From NCBI GenBank assembly GCA_028673005.1, contig CM054117.1, forward strand, positions 50,544,870-50,608,869: DNA of 64,000 nucleotides, read 5' to 3'. The notes below the pieces were generated by a model. That model saw nothing but the letters and a program-made list of their open reading frames with translations. It did no database searches and was not told the origin of the DNA. The position numbers and the translations under genes are program-made. This stretch comes from Tanypteryx hageni. Taxonomy: Eukaryota; Arthropoda; Insecta; Odonata; Petaluridae. Within the stretch, counting starts at the first letter, position 1; each line of letters opens with the position of its first letter. Of this stretch, positions 46,557 through 59,048 are shown piece by piece.

Positions 46557-48535
46557 ATTTCTACACTATAAATTTATAATAAAATGTTCTAATTTGTTTT
46601 TTTATATTGTTTGATTACAAAGCCCATTTTAAACGGGCTAATTCCTCTAGTATATACAAAATAATGTAAATGCAATATTCCTAAATCAGTACAGAAAACC
46701 AATCATTACAGTCAACCAGTACAATATCTTCGATATCAGTGTAGTACTGAATAAATCAATGAGGTTAGTTACTTTAAATATAGGTACCCCAATCTCTTTC
46801 ATCACAGGCTCTTTATAATAGCATATAGACATTAATGTGGCCTTCGCCGATCGTAGCTAAATATTTCTCTGTCATTTAAGATAGGTTGACGACTTTGGAT
46901 ATCATTCTTGCCCAGCCGTTGGTAACGGTAAGTTTTTATGGTAGCAGATCTCACTTCAAAAATTTTTATTGTGACTATCGGAGCTACCTAATTTATCAAT
47001 CAATTCCTTCTGCTTCGACGAAAGAATACTGAACTTATTGCAAAACATTCAAGGCTAAAGCTCAAGCGAAGCTGTTTTTTTCGCGCCGTGTATATCCGTC
47101 TGCGACTCGAAGACCGAACGTTCAGAGACGCGAATCGTATCCAGGATACTTAACGATCTCGAATCTCAGTGCTTCTCGCACGCTCCGGCGAACATCGCTA
47201 ATTGCCGACGCCATCTCTCCGTCGGCCGTAGCTCGCGAAGAGCGTTTTGTCTGGCCGTTCACACGACTGGCGATGAGACGGCGAACTCGCGCGTATTACA
47301 GGTTCATGCGCAAAGGGAGAGAGCACTTGATGAGATATGTATGGCGTAAGTCGACTCGCTCTGTCGGGGCGATCCCTCGCAAGGAGAGTAAAATTAGCGG
47401 CGTATGAATGAATCAGAGAGAGAGAGAGGGAGACCCTGTATGCATTCAATTAGCGCTCGCTCGCCAAGTCTCTCGTCGCGGGAAGAGCATAAAAGGGAAG
47501 GAATGGGTGGGGAAGAGAAGCAACGACCTCAGGAAAGCGCTTTCCACGTTGTTTATTCAGAAAATCTCTCCGAGGAAACACTAACGACCCTGAATTTAGT
47601 GCGTTTTTTCTCGGAGCCCCTGCTTAACGTACAAAAAGATTTATCGACGCTCTCTATAGATTAAGAAATTCAACGGGCTAAGCATAGCTTTAAACGAAAG
47701 GAACTCCAGCAGAATGTCGATGTTTTAAGATGAAGTGATTTTTTGGTTATCTTTTAAGGCAAGAATATTCCTCGCAGAAATTTGACTTAACAAAGAACAA
47801 AATTAATCGGTCTGTTTTATTGGAATATTTGCTAAACTCCTCTTTGTGAAATATTCAAGCATTGGGTTTTTTTATTTTTTTAGGATTGGGTGAAAGACCT
47901 TCGTAGTCGCTTTTGCCTTGTTAAACCATTTTTCTTCATTCAAAAGCAAGCTGTTCAAATAGTGGACAATAATATATTTTTACCCCTTACAAAAGTTACC
48001 AAGCCAAGCTATTGAAAGTTGTGCCATTCGAGTCCAATAGTTCCTAATGATTTCCTGAAGATTGCATTTACTAATTAAAATTTAAAAATGATAAAAATCT
48101 GAGGAGTTTTCGTGAACATTAATGTTAAGGTTATGACTGAAATAAATAAATTGAAGAGATATTATGGCGCATTTCTTCTAAAAAAATGTAGCCGTCTCAG
48201 TGCGGTCGGTGTTTCCAATATCAGATTTTTTATGCTCTAGATACTGTTTGTATTAATTATCACGTCAAAGTAATTAAAACTGAATGGATTATTTTCTAGC
48301 GCGTATTGTGGGTGACTTTGCAGATGAAATTCTAAAAATTGAATAGAAGGAAAAGAGTTTTTTGTAAAAATCAATGAAAACAACACAGTACTCTTCCAGC
48401 AATGGTTATGCTCCCTAATTAAATAAGGATGTCGTATTTATACTTTCAATTCTTATTCCTGCAAAGGATGTGTGTGGTGAAGGTTGCCATACTACCCTTA
48501 ATTCAATGCTTACAGAAATTTGAAAGAGAAAAGAG
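46557..48535. other. Low-copy DNA with a CpG-rich patch at 47080-47560
   Basis: The patch is rich in CG dinucleotides compared with its AT-rich surroundings and could be a regulatory or transcribed region, but I found no exon. A (GA)n run lies at 47414-47430. Confidence 0.4.
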
Positions 48536-48625
48536 AAAAAAATCCCGTCCCTGACCTTGAATCGAACCCGGGTCTTTCAATTTTTCGGGTAGGTGGTAGG
48601 AACCAACTAAGCTATCAAGCCAGCA
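48536..48625 (-). repeat. tRNA-derived SINE head, minus strand
   Basis: Minus-strand A-box TAGCTTAGTTGG (rc of 48603-48614) and B-box GGTTCGATTCA (rc of 48558-48568) sit at tRNA-like spacing, followed by a T7 run (rc of 48536-48542). The A-box is a perfect match to the tRNA-type consensus. The anticodon arm is not tRNA-like. Confidence 0.7.
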
Positions 48626-48627
48626 CG

Positions 48628-48690
48628 AGTCTCCGTTCTCGAGTGGGAGACCCGGGTTCGATTTACGGTCAAGTACAGAATTTTATCATC
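48628..48690 (+). repeat. tRNA-derived SINE fragment, plus strand
   Basis: Carries GTGGGAGACCCGGGTTCGATT then GGTCAAGT, with a B-box-like GGTTCGATTTA (48655-48665). This matches the SINE at 28805-28880 (GTGGGGAGACCCGGGTTCAA and GGTCAAGTTCG). The A-box side is lost against the oppositely oriented copy next to it. Confidence 0.6.
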
Positions 48691-51600
48691 TCAAATTTTA
48701 AATTTCTGTTAAGCTTTACGCGCTCATGCATAGCAACTCATTTCCTCAACATTCCAGCCAATACTTACATTTGCGTATAAGTCAAAAGCATTAAAACTAT
48801 TACTGAAATTGGCGAGGCAAATCTCAGTCACCGAATCCTGAGAAAATAATATGATTTAAAATGCAAAGACGGAATTTCTTTTTGTGTGTTAAATCCCAAC
48901 ATATATCACTCCAATTAACTTCCTCAGTTTTTAATCAACATCACTGCTACATTTTCTCCTCCCTTTTCTCTCATTTAATCTTTCTCTCCCTCCTCTTTCC
49001 CGGCTTTTTCGGGTTTCCAGCACGTTTGCAACTTTCCGAAAAATCAACTCGGGGTGAAAATTATTTTTAAAAAATTTACGGCCTCCGAGGAAAGTATCCC
49101 CTCTAAGTAACGACCTTATCCATCACGCAAAAAATTAACGAGGTTTACAACCCGAGTTTAATATTTTTTCTTTTAAAAAATGAAAATGTTCCTTCCTGAT
49201 TAAGGCGAAATTTTTGAAATAGTATGTTAGAACAAAGAGAGCATGGACGATTTCGAGTTAGTTGCAGAGATAAAGGATGCAGGCGACCTTTTTTCTAGTC
49301 TTCCTTTAAAATAATCTCGCGTCTCGAAACGAAGACAAAATAAATCGGATGGCTTTCTTTTTTATCATCGGAAGTCCCGTTGTCTCGCGTCATACAAATC
49401 ATCTCTACAGCGGCACCTCTCAATAACCTTATCTGATCTCTCCAGAGCCCTGTGGTGATATAGGGTAGGATTAATTAGCCTTCCGTTGAGGTCGGAAAGG
49501 AATTCCTAGACCCTCGACACTCGTGCCTCCCATGCATCCATTCTATTCGCCGTCATCCTTTCACGGGCGAGAAAAATTGAACCTAAAACTCGTGCCACAA
49601 AAGGATTTCTTCACCCGTCATTCTCGCAGCCGCCAAACGGTCAAACAAGCCTCCTTTCATAACCCAGATTCCGTCGGGCATTATATGCCGCGGCGGTGGT
49701 GGAAAACCTTATGGAAATACCTTCTCCCAGAGTCTCCGTGTAGGGAATATATGCGGAAGACCTCTGAGAAAAATCCTCACCTGACGTTGAGGTAGGAGGC
49801 AGAAGCGGGGAGGAGGGTAAGGCACATATCTTTCATTGTGTTGCGATGCGGCTATGGATAAAAGCGGATGTTGTGGGAGGGGAGGTCGTCTCCTTTTCTT
49901 TTTAGAATCCAAGGGATGCGTCGTTTCAAGAAGGGAGAAAAAAATCTTGCATTAAGTCATCCGTTTTTTATACATTGTATGTCCCTCCAAACCTCTTTAG
50001 CGTGCGTCCGAAAGGACTGCTACTCAGTCTTTACACATTCCACCTCCATCTAAGTTCCCCCATACTTTGCGACCCTGTTTAAAAAGAAAAACTTGCTAAC
50101 GAGAGGTCTTTAGAACAGCGTTGCTTTTATGTCTTCGATGGCGCTTTGAGGAAAATTCTAACCGGGAGCTAAATGCCGCTGTTTTTTTTCTTAGAGCTAG
50201 TGAAAAGCGTTCATCCATAACTACATAGAATGGTTGAAATTAGTTCTCGATTAGGTTAGAATATTTAAATTTGTTTGCAGGGTAGTTCCGGCGGCAAGCT
50301 ATGGTGTGGGCTGCTAAACGCGCGCATAAATATTTATCGCCTACATTGATCCTAGGAAAGAATGGAAAAGTCGACTTCGTGCCATTAGAAAGCGGGTTTC
50401 ATGGCTATATTTTTTCGCTATCAATAGTTCTAAGTTAGACGACGTGCTCAAACAAGGCAGTAATGTGTGATAAGGCTATAACGTTTTGCGTTTGTTACAT
50501 GATTTTCACGCAATGAAATAAGTTTTTTACGAGTATATGCTTTGAATAACATACACGTCAGTGATATTCTACCTTTCTGCTGGCACGACACTTGGGTCGG
50601 GTTTTTACGATCACCTATCTCACGGTAAATTACGTTTCAGGAATTTAAAAAATATTCGTCAAAGTAAAAAAATCGCGTTAATGAATCTAATTAATTAAAT
50701 ATGGATGGAATTTCTTTATGTTCTATATTTCTGCATTTTTCCCCGACACGGTCAGAAATATCCTGCCATCACCTCTTGCGTGTTAAAAAAATGTAGTTGC
50801 CTTTCAAGGACTGAATTAATTTGCCGATAAGAGCGCTTTATTAAAGGGTTAGGCCAAAATATTAAAGACGTCGTTTTCTTTGCGTAACTTCTGCTTGCGG
50901 GTAATAAAGTGTATACGACATACTGTCAGTCCCTGTCTAGTTTGTAGTTTAGCCAACTTTGACTTAGAAATCATGCATATATTAAGAAGAATGCCGATCG
51001 GTGAAGAGTGTAGAATTGCTGTCCACAACTGTCCATTGTTTAAGCATTTAGAATTTTGACCGAACAGATTTAGCGAGAAAATTAAATATCAAATTCAATT
51101 AGAATCTATCTAAAAATAGGAGCGCTCTTTTGTCGATACGGGCTGGAAAATAACTAGGCACCGCCAAAATGATAAGCGATTTCACCATACTTTAAAATAA
51201 CCTTAAAATATCCTAAATGTCAAATATTTGGTACGTTTCGCCCTAATTTGAGACCGTGGAATGTTTTAAAGGCATAATTTAAGTAATAACACCGGGAGAA
51301 TCTCCATTTTACATAAGATCCGCATTTTCCCCATATTTTCTCAACGAAAATGTTCATATTCCCATAATTTTAATTTAAAATCAGAAAAAAATCCAAAACG
51401 TAACATCGTAGTAATTATTCTCGAACCAGATGACTTTATCGTACTTGTTACCGTCTCGAAAATGAAAATATTTTTATTTTTACCGATTCGGTATTCGCGA
51501 GATTTCCAAACATTCTCGGTCGTTAAAAATGGAAAACAACGTGGAGGAACGGCAAGGTCCCTTGAGGGAAACAAAAATAAATTGCTCGAAATTCTTCGAA

Positions 51601-52504
51601 ATTCGAGCAAATATCTCTTGAATTTCTGTATTTATCCTCTCGTCCCGAGGTTCGCATTTTTTTCTGAATTGGCGGAGTGCGCTCGCGTGATTGATGAAGG
51701 CACGAGAAATTCCAGTTTCGCAAACGGAAGAGATGAGGGGGAGGGGGTTTTATTTTCCAAAAGTTCCGAAGAAAACCGTCTCGGATGCGCGGCGCCACAT
51801 ACGCCCACCGCCCTCCTCAATGAGACATTTTTCGTGTTTTAAGGTCAGTTCGGAGTATCGTATCGAGATTTTCGGATTCCTCGCCCAAATGGCCTATCGC
51901 TTTATGTGCCCGAGGAATGCGGATTGATCCCAGATTTTGGTCCCTTTTCCGTCCGAAAAGCGACGTCACATACAACGTTCGACCAAAGAGATTGGATCGG
52001 GTAAAATGAAACCTGTATTTTATGGGTTTTGCCCTACATTCCATAAAAAAAAACAATTTTATATCTTATCTACGAAATAACATCTTCTACTAGTTAAATA
52101 TGATTAACTGTCCATAATATTCCGTTGAAGTGCTGATTTGAATTCTGCGAAAATAATCGTGATAAATACATCGTAGGGAAGAGGAAATGGGTGGTTTAAA
52201 ATACTTCGACCAATTTCCCAAGTAATCAAATGAAATCAATAAGTCGGGCAAGGAGCACTTTAATTGAAATAAGTCGGGTGGATTTAACTGGGAGTCGGAA
52301 TATCGCATGGAAATATTTCATGGATTTCTGCTAGCTTTTTTTTACGAGGGCATGTGATACCTTTTCCAACTCGCTCCATTAATTTTTCCATTTTCTCCCT
52401 ATAACTATATACTGATATCTATCTATCCTATTTTTACGCAGAAAAATTCTTGATTTTATTCATATTTTCATATCTAATTTATTCTGTCATACAAAAGCTA
52501 CAAG
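48691..52504. other. Low-copy DNA without recognisable genes
   Basis: AT-rich with CpG-richer patches at 49480-49800 and 51520-51980. The 126-codon frame at 51462-51842 and several 60-90-codon frames show no domain or splice-bounded structure. Confidence 0.4.
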
Positions 52505-52541
52505 AAATTTGAACTTTTTCTCCTTCTCAAAGTTCAAATTT
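52505..52541. repeat. Perfect 13-bp hairpin with pyrimidine loop
   Basis: AAATTTGAACTTT (52505-52517) and AAAGTTCAAATTT (52529-52541) pair perfectly around TTCTCCTTCTC. There is no G+C-rich stem or T-run to suggest a terminator. Confidence 0.8.
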
Positions 52542-53019
52542 CAATTTCAGATTTATGCCCGCATGCACAAAAAGTCTTCTCAACACCTTTGTTTCTCTTT
52601 AAAAGCTACAAGACTTACTAGATAGAGCGTACCAAACTGATAAAAAGAATTAAAACGAACTCGCAGTATCCGAACCAAAGTACTAAGAAGCCTACCCAAT
52701 CCCATGTGTACAACAGAGACGAAAGTAACTACTTCCTAAGAAATATTTCCCCAAAATAAACACCTGCATGAACCGTGTGTAAGAAGCCCACATCCATCGA
52801 TGAAAATCAAAGAAAAAATTTTAAGCAAACGTCAGAGTATTGTTTATATTCCTGAAGTAAAAGTTGCAAAAAATATTAAAACCGAGTACAAGATATGGAG
52901 AAGGACGTGGGAGATAATAAAATCGCGCTCTGGACGCATCTCCTTTCCTAAAAACCCTGACCGAAACATCGTGTGACCCAGCGACCTTTCTCATTCCGTT
53001 CATTGTCCCTTGAAAATCC

Positions 53020-53452
53020 CCCCTCTTCCTTCCTCTTCCCCCGGAGCCCCAACCTTCGCGCTCTCTCTCATACGCCGATTGCTTTCCGTTTTTTTCCTTT
53101 TCTGACCCACGAGAACCTCTCTTTTTCGCGTCTTCTTCTGACTGCCATCATCCTTCCGTCGATTCTCCCTCTCTTCCTCTTCTCCTTTACTACCTCTCTG
53201 TCTCCCTCTCTCCGCTTCCTTTCTCATTCATCTCTTTTTCCACTTTCACTCTCCACTACCTTCTCCCGCTATCCTCCTCCTTCCTTAATTCTTAAGGTTC
53301 CTCCCACTTCCTTTTTTGCTGCCTCCTTCCTTCATTTTTATCTGCTAACTCCCTTTACTAACTCGTTCCCCTCTCGCTTTCCCTTCCCTTCTTTCTCCTG
53401 CCTTCTACATTTCTTTACTTCTACTCTTATATCTTTTCTGTCGTCTTTTACC
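53020..53452 (+). repeat. Pyrimidine-rich (CT) tract 4
   Basis: C/T-rich on the given strand. It forms the first half of a 243-codon frame whose second half is repeat C, a chance junction. Confidence 0.8.
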
Positions 53453-54183
53453 GGTAGTACATTACTAGTAGTTGGTGCTTTCATTCTGCAAGCATATCAT
53501 CTCAACATAAAAAAACATTCATTTTTCATATTTCATCATTACAAATATTGTTTTAATTCTAAATATTTCACCTCCGGAGCTATTTTCGTTTTTCCCTTAT
53601 GTAAAAATAATAGATTAAAACAATCACCAATCTTTACAATTTTAATAATTTTATACTTTCTCCATTATGGGGTACTAATACTACGCATTTCCGCCAAATT
53701 TTAAAGTTGTTGCACTTCTAGAAGTGAAATAATATTTTTCCAATTGTTTAAATTTTAAACATTTTTAATGGCCGCCGCAATATGTTTATGGAGAGATTCA
53801 AATGTTTATTTGTGCAAATGCATTACTTTGTACATAACTTAAAAATGTCGGCTTCCTAGCTCATCCCGTAATGTCTAAACAGTTATCTATTTGTTTAAAC
53901 TTTAAGAATTTTTAACTGCCAAACAAATTAAAATATCAAAATTTGTATGATCCTATTTCATTATTTTACAAATCCTACCTCTAAGAAAAATTTCAGTTTC
54001 GTAGCACATTCGGAAATACATAAACCTTGAAATTTTGTTTAAACAATTGCGAATTTTTAGCGTCCGCATTGTTGCACTTTTTCAAGATTTTCGTTTTTTC
54101 TAGTCGGTTTTGCACAAAAATCTACCTATGAAAAAAATTTCGAATCTCCAGCTCATCTGGAAGTGCCTAAACAGTATCCTCCT
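53453..54183 (+). repeat. Repeat C, full copy 2
   Basis: Starts CTAGTAGTTGGTGCTTTCAT and ends CTCATCTGGAAGTGCC then TAAACAGTATCC. Its reverse complement is the copy at 54852-55562. An AT-rich, non-coding unit of about 730 bp with CAGCTCATC and AAACAAATTAAAATATCAAA landmarks. Confidence 0.85.
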
Positions 54184-54220
54184 ATCATTATATATCGACG
54201 ACTCTTACAGAGGAGGATAT
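54184..54220 (+). repeat. Boundary module L, copy 1
   Basis: ATCATTATATATCGACGACT then CTTACAGAGGAGGATAT. The same module appears at 54787-54825 and, inverted, at 55568-55617. Confidence 0.85.
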
Positions 54221-54230
54221 ATATATTCAT

Positions 54231-54758
54231 ATACTAGTAGTTGGTGCTTGCATACTGTAAGCATTTCATCTCACCTTGAAAAACATTCATTTTTTAGTCA
54301 GACATTTCATCATTACAAATATTCTTTTAATTCTAAAGATTTCACCTCCGCAGTGATTTTTGTTTTTCCTACATGTAAAAATAATAGTTTAAAAAAATCC
54401 CCAAATTTTGCAATTTTAAAAATTTTACACTTTCTCCATTACGGGGTACTATTGCTACACATTTTAGCCAAATTTTAAAGTTGTAGTATTTCTAGAAGTA
54501 AAATAATATTTTTCTAATTGTTTAAATTTAAATGATTTTTAACGGCCGCAACAATTCATATATGGTAAAATTGAAATGGTCGTTTCTGCAAATTTACTAC
54601 TCTGTAAATAATTTGAAAATTTCAGCTTCCTAGCTCATCCCGTAGTACCTAAACAGTTATCCATTTGTTTAAACTTGAAGAATTTTTAACTGCCAAACAA
54701 ATTAAAATATCAAAATTTGCATAATCCCTATTTCGTTTTTTTAGGAGTTCTACTAACA
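54231..54758 (+). repeat. Repeat C, partial copy 3
   Basis: Direct partial repeat of 53453-53970, from ACTAGTAGTTGGTGCTTGCAT up to CAAAATTTGCATAATCCCTA, truncated before the last third of the unit. Confidence 0.85.
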
Positions 54759-54851
54759 AACATTAGTATCCTCCTATATATATGTTATCATTATATATCG
54801 ACGACTCTTACAGAGGAGGAGGATATAACATAAAAGGAGGATACTAATGTT
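54759..54851. repeat. Central hairpin of the palindromic cluster, with module L copy 2
   Basis: AACATTAGTATCCTCCT (54759-54775) pairs perfectly with AGGAGGATACTAATGTT (54835-54851); inside, TATGTTAT pairs with ATAACATA. The loop holds the second L module (54787-54825). This is the turning point between forward and inverted repeat C copies. Confidence 0.85.
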
Positions 54852-55562
54852 TAGGCACTTCCAGATGAGCTGGAGATTTGAAAATTTTTTCATAGGCAGA
54901 ATTTTGTGCAAAACCGACTAGAAAAAACAAAAATCCTGAAAAAGTGCAACAATGCGGCCGCTAAAAATTTGCAAATGTTTAAACAAATTTTAAGGGTTTA
55001 GGTATTTTCGAATGAGCTACGGAGCTGAAATTTTTTAAAAGTAGAATTTGTAAAAAAACGAAATAGGGATGATACAAATTTTTATATTTTAATTTGTTTG
55101 GCAGTTAAAAATTCTTCAAGTTTAAACAAATAGATAACTGTTTAGGTACTACGAGATGAGCTAGGAAGCTAAGAATTTTCAAATTATTTACAAAGTATTG
55201 TATTTACACAAATAAACATTTCAATTTTACCATATATGAATTGCGACGGCCGTTAAAAATTATTTAAATTTAAACAATTAGAAAAATATTATTTTACTTC
55301 TAGAAGTACTACAACTTTAAAATTTGGCTAAGATGTGTAGCATTAGTACCCCATAATGGAGAAAGTGTAAAATGTTTAAAATTGCAACATTTGGGGATTA
55401 TTTTAAACTATTATTTTTACATGTGGGAAAAACGAAAATCGCTGCGGAGGTGAAATCTTTAGAATTAATAGAATATTTGTAATGATGAAATATCTGTCTG
55501 AAAAATTAATGTTTTTTCAAGGTGAGATGAAATGCTTGGAGTATGCAAGCACCTTATACTAG
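54852..55562 (-). repeat. Repeat C, full copy 4 (inverted)
   Basis: Reverse complement of the full unit at 53453-54183, diverged by scattered substitutions. Ends GCAAGCACCTTATACTAGTA. Confidence 0.85.
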
Positions 55563-55567
55563 TATGT

Positions 55568-55617
55568 TATATCCTCCTCCTCCTCCTCTGTAAGAAACGT
55601 CGATATATAATGATATA
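55568..55617 (-). repeat. Boundary module L, copy 3 (inverted)
   Basis: TATATCCTCCTCCTCCTCC then TCTGTAAGAAACGTCGATAT, the reverse complement of module L with an expanded TCC triplet run. Confidence 0.8.
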
Positions 55618-55639
55618 TATCCAACAACAACATATCCAA

Positions 55640-56045
55640 CTTATTTGAAAAGCTTCGTATTCGTTGAATACGTGTGCGGGATAGTTTTACCCACCGGTGC
55701 TAGCGAGGGTAGGGTTTGACCAGAGCATACTGGAGAATATGTAGAAATAGTCGCTAGAACTGAGCAGTACCACACATAATTCTTCTCAGGCGCGATAAGT
55801 TAGGCAAGTAGGAGGCTTTAGCAATATTTTATGTTGGTGCAGTGACACCCCCTGCCAAACGCTTCCGGCGACTGGGAAGGTATTAATGTAAATGTAACAT
55901 ATGTACATTTTAAAATATGAAACTTGTAAATGGTATATACATTTACCTACTGGTGATGTGTCTGGGTGTATCAGCTATATATGATTAAAACATTACATAC
56001 ATCATAGAATTATGTAGCCCCAATTTCGACCTAATAAAAAACATT
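55640..56045 (+). mobile_element. Probable LINE 3' end
   Basis: Non-coding sequence ending CCCAATTTCGACCTAATAAA, the same ending type as 57439-57459 and 9516-9536. The upstream part (GACACCCCCTGCCAAACGC near 55847) would be 3' untranslated region. No reverse transcriptase remains. Confidence 0.45.
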
Positions 56046-56830
56046 TGTCGGTTTTCTTTCTACTCCTACTATCTCCCACCTCCCCCCTCTTCCTGATTCT
56101 TATTTTCTTATACGTATTTGGCACCTTTTCTCTCTCCCCTTTCTATATCCCACAAATTCGTATCGCCAGTATTCTCTCACCTCCCTCCATATATGCTTTC
56201 TTTACTCTCCTGCCTTACTTTATCCCTCTTTCATCTTCTCTTCCTTTGACTTTCTTCCCATTTCTCTCTCTTCGCCTTCTCCGTCCCTCCCTTTTAACAT
56301 TCTCCCCTCCCTCTATCATCTCTCCCTCCTCCTGCCTTCCTTTCCCTCCTCGCATCCCTTGAGCACACTCTTACGGTCTGCTTTTATGCCATCCGTCTTC
56401 TTTGTCCGTCCTGTCCTCGGGCTGGGTTTCACCCCCCAATCCTCCGCTGCCCTCCTTAAGCCTTTCCCGCATTTTTTTCCTCCCCCTTTCCTCCTCTGGC
56501 AACCATTTCTCCTCCTTCGTCTCTCCATTTCCTTCTATTCCCCCCACGTTTCACCATTTACTATCCTTTTACCGTCCACTTAACCATCCTCCTGGCGTGT
56601 CTTCCTGTATCAAACCCTCTTCCCGGCGGATACTTATCTCTGTGTTCCTCTCTCCCCATGTACTCGTACCTGCCTGCTTCTTCCCTTTATCTGGTTTTTT
56701 CCTTCCTGTCCTCTCCTCTCCTTCTCTCTTCTCCACCTCATTCTTGTCCCAATCTAAACGTTTTGTGCTCTCTTTTGTTCCCCCAATTTATCCCATCTTT
56801 CTCCCTTTTAATAAACTCCATGGCCCAGAT
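56046..56830 (+). repeat. Pyrimidine-rich (CT) tract 5
   Basis: Begins immediately after the LINE-like AATAAA end and extends about 780 bp. Frames of 105 and 148 codons are compositional. Confidence 0.8.
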
Positions 56831-57289
56831 TTTTTACGGCTGATATAAAATATAGTGCAATACATTACAGGCATCCATGAATCCAAGTATTGAATTAAAA
56901 TTAAAACACTTTCCATTCTCCCTCCCTCCCATTCTCTCTCTCATGTTCTCCCTCCCTTTTGCTCTCCCTTTAAATATGCATATCTCTTTCAGCAATTGCG
57001 GAAGAAGATACACATGCCCCTGGATATTATGCCGCCGGCGGTGCATATAGTTTAGCGTGTCGGAATTACAAACGTATCTCATTATTTACATAGACGTATG
57101 GCCCCCAATACGCCGCAGCGTGTATTTATCAATTTCGCGGCTATAAACGCGTAACTCGAGATCATTATATTTATACGCTAGCGTAATTCTCCCCACCCTT
57201 TCCTCTCTCTCACTCTCATTTTTTCTGTGTTAAAACATAACTGATACACAGTTTTTTATGACCCACAAAACTAACATTCTTTGGTAATG
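56831..57289. other. Spacer with short CT runs, no gene
   Basis: Pyrimidine patch at 56909-56975, then AT-rich with a CpG-richer stretch at 57090-57190. Nothing recognised. Confidence 0.4.
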
Positions 57290-57475
57290 CTCTGTTATCT
57301 ACTAACAAATATATTAACTCGTAATTAATATGTATTTTGTTGAAATCTGTATGTAATTAATTTATCTTATTTTGTAAATATTGTAATTACTTATATGACG
57401 AAAGGGTTAAATGTAAGAAGGGACTACATTGTCTCAATTTCGCCCTAATAAAGTCGTTTGTCTGTCTGTCTGTGT
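57290..57475 (+). mobile_element. LINE 3' end with AATAAA and (TCTG) tail
   Basis: Ends TGTCTCAATTTCGCCCTAAT then AAAGTCG followed by GTCTGTCTGTCTG. The polyadenylation signal plus tetranucleotide tail fits a non-LTR retrotransposon 3' terminus and parallels 9516-9560. Confidence 0.55.
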
Positions 57476-57660
57476 CTGTCACTCTTACTTTATCCTTCCC
57501 TTTTAACGTTTCTCCTTCTTTTCTCACTTGTTTTTATAAATTGAAGTCTGCTTTTCTCTATTTTTTATAATCTCAATTATCTCGCCTTCTACTTCTTTCG
57601 TCCTTTCTTCACCTCCTGTTTCTTTCTATTTTCATCATCTTTGCTTGACGCCTTATCTTA
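57476..57660 (+). repeat. Pyrimidine-rich (CT) tract 6
   Basis: Short C/T-rich stretch following the TCTG tail. Confidence 0.7.
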
Positions 57661-59048
57661 TTTTCGCTCTTCTTAAAACATCCGCCTACCACATTCCAGC
57701 GTACGTCAAATTAAATTAAAGGAAAACTCAATACTTGACGAAATCCTAAAGCCAAAGAAACCTAAAAGAAACAGTAGGAAACGATTTGCGATATTGTTTG
57801 GAAATGAGCGGAAACAAAATGTTTGATTGCTGCGTAAATGTAGTTTTTCCGTCTTTTTTATCTTTTCGAAAGGGCCATTTCGAATGTCTTCTAAAAATTC
57901 GGATTAATGAGCCCACGTTATTTCGGGAAATTAAAAGGATAGTAAGGCTTATTCGATCATTCCGTTTGATACTTATTATCGCAGACGGAACTCTTTCGCC
58001 AAATCCTAAATTATATTCTAGGTCGACGGGGCTCGGCCTAGTTATGCGAATATCATGGAGATTTGTGACTTGGACGAAAATAGTTTAGTTAAGACACCCT
58101 TAATATTTCACCGATAAACATTTTTATATACATTTTTTTACGGCAAAGTTTTTCGCAATTAAATAATCCGTTTTTGGTTGCTAAAATTTTCTTTTTTTAT
58201 CCATCCTCCCAAAATTATAATTCGACATTTTTCATATTTATTCTTTACCCGATTTAACCTTCGCAAATTCGGGAGAATCGAGCCGTAGATCACCGCGGAT
58301 TGAAGGGATTCATTCGGAAAATTTCGGGAAATTTAAAATTGACGACGGTTCGTCTCCATTGTGGTCGTTGATGATCTCTGAATCGGTGAATTTAGGTTTT
58401 AATTTGGTGACCCAGTTAGCCTCGTGGGCTGATGCGGAAAGATTTCGAATCGAGAGCGCCACTGTCGCCGCTTAAGCGGAAATTTTCCGTCAGGATACAA
58501 ATCGAAGGTTGCGTGAATTCGATATCGTCACGTCCGTGCAGTTTTTGTTTACGACGATGTAGTTTGTTTTCGCTTGCTGCGTCGCGCGTTGTCAAGTATC
58601 TCGACCTGCTTCGTGAAATGTGACGGTTTGATTAAAATTTCAATTTAGTCGTTTCAATATTGAATTCGTAATATTCCATCTCATCGAGGAATTTTTAGTT
58701 TTTTGAAACGCTGTGTCAATGGTTTTGATTTTTCCATCTCCGTTTCGATTTTTCAGGCGCTTTTTGCTTTAAAATAATTGTAAACCTTGGTAATACGGAT
58801 CTAACATTATGTGATGTGATTAAACGGCAAGTTAAAAATAATAATGGATAATGGTTCCCAAAAGTCTTCACATTACTGTTGGTGCTCTTAAGAACTTCAT
58901 CAATGTCGCAGTCGGTGCAACATAATGAAATTAATACTTTTTCCTCTTTCTTTTTCTTCCTTTGATCAAACAAGAAGAGTCAGCCGCTAATGCCCTACAA
59001 AAATGGTTATGAGAATTCTTAACGTTGTGACTTGACGTATTTTTATTT
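57661..59048. other. Low-copy AT-rich DNA, no gene supported
   Basis: Frames of 63-100 codons without recognised domains. No element ends. Confidence 0.4.

Noticed and set aside
52973..54478. Two frames (243 and 122 codons) sharing a similar C-terminal 57 residues ending in AKF
   Set aside because: The shared part is repeat C copies 2 and 3. Substitutions between them fall at all codon positions, and the N-terminal parts differ (CT tract versus other repeat sequence).
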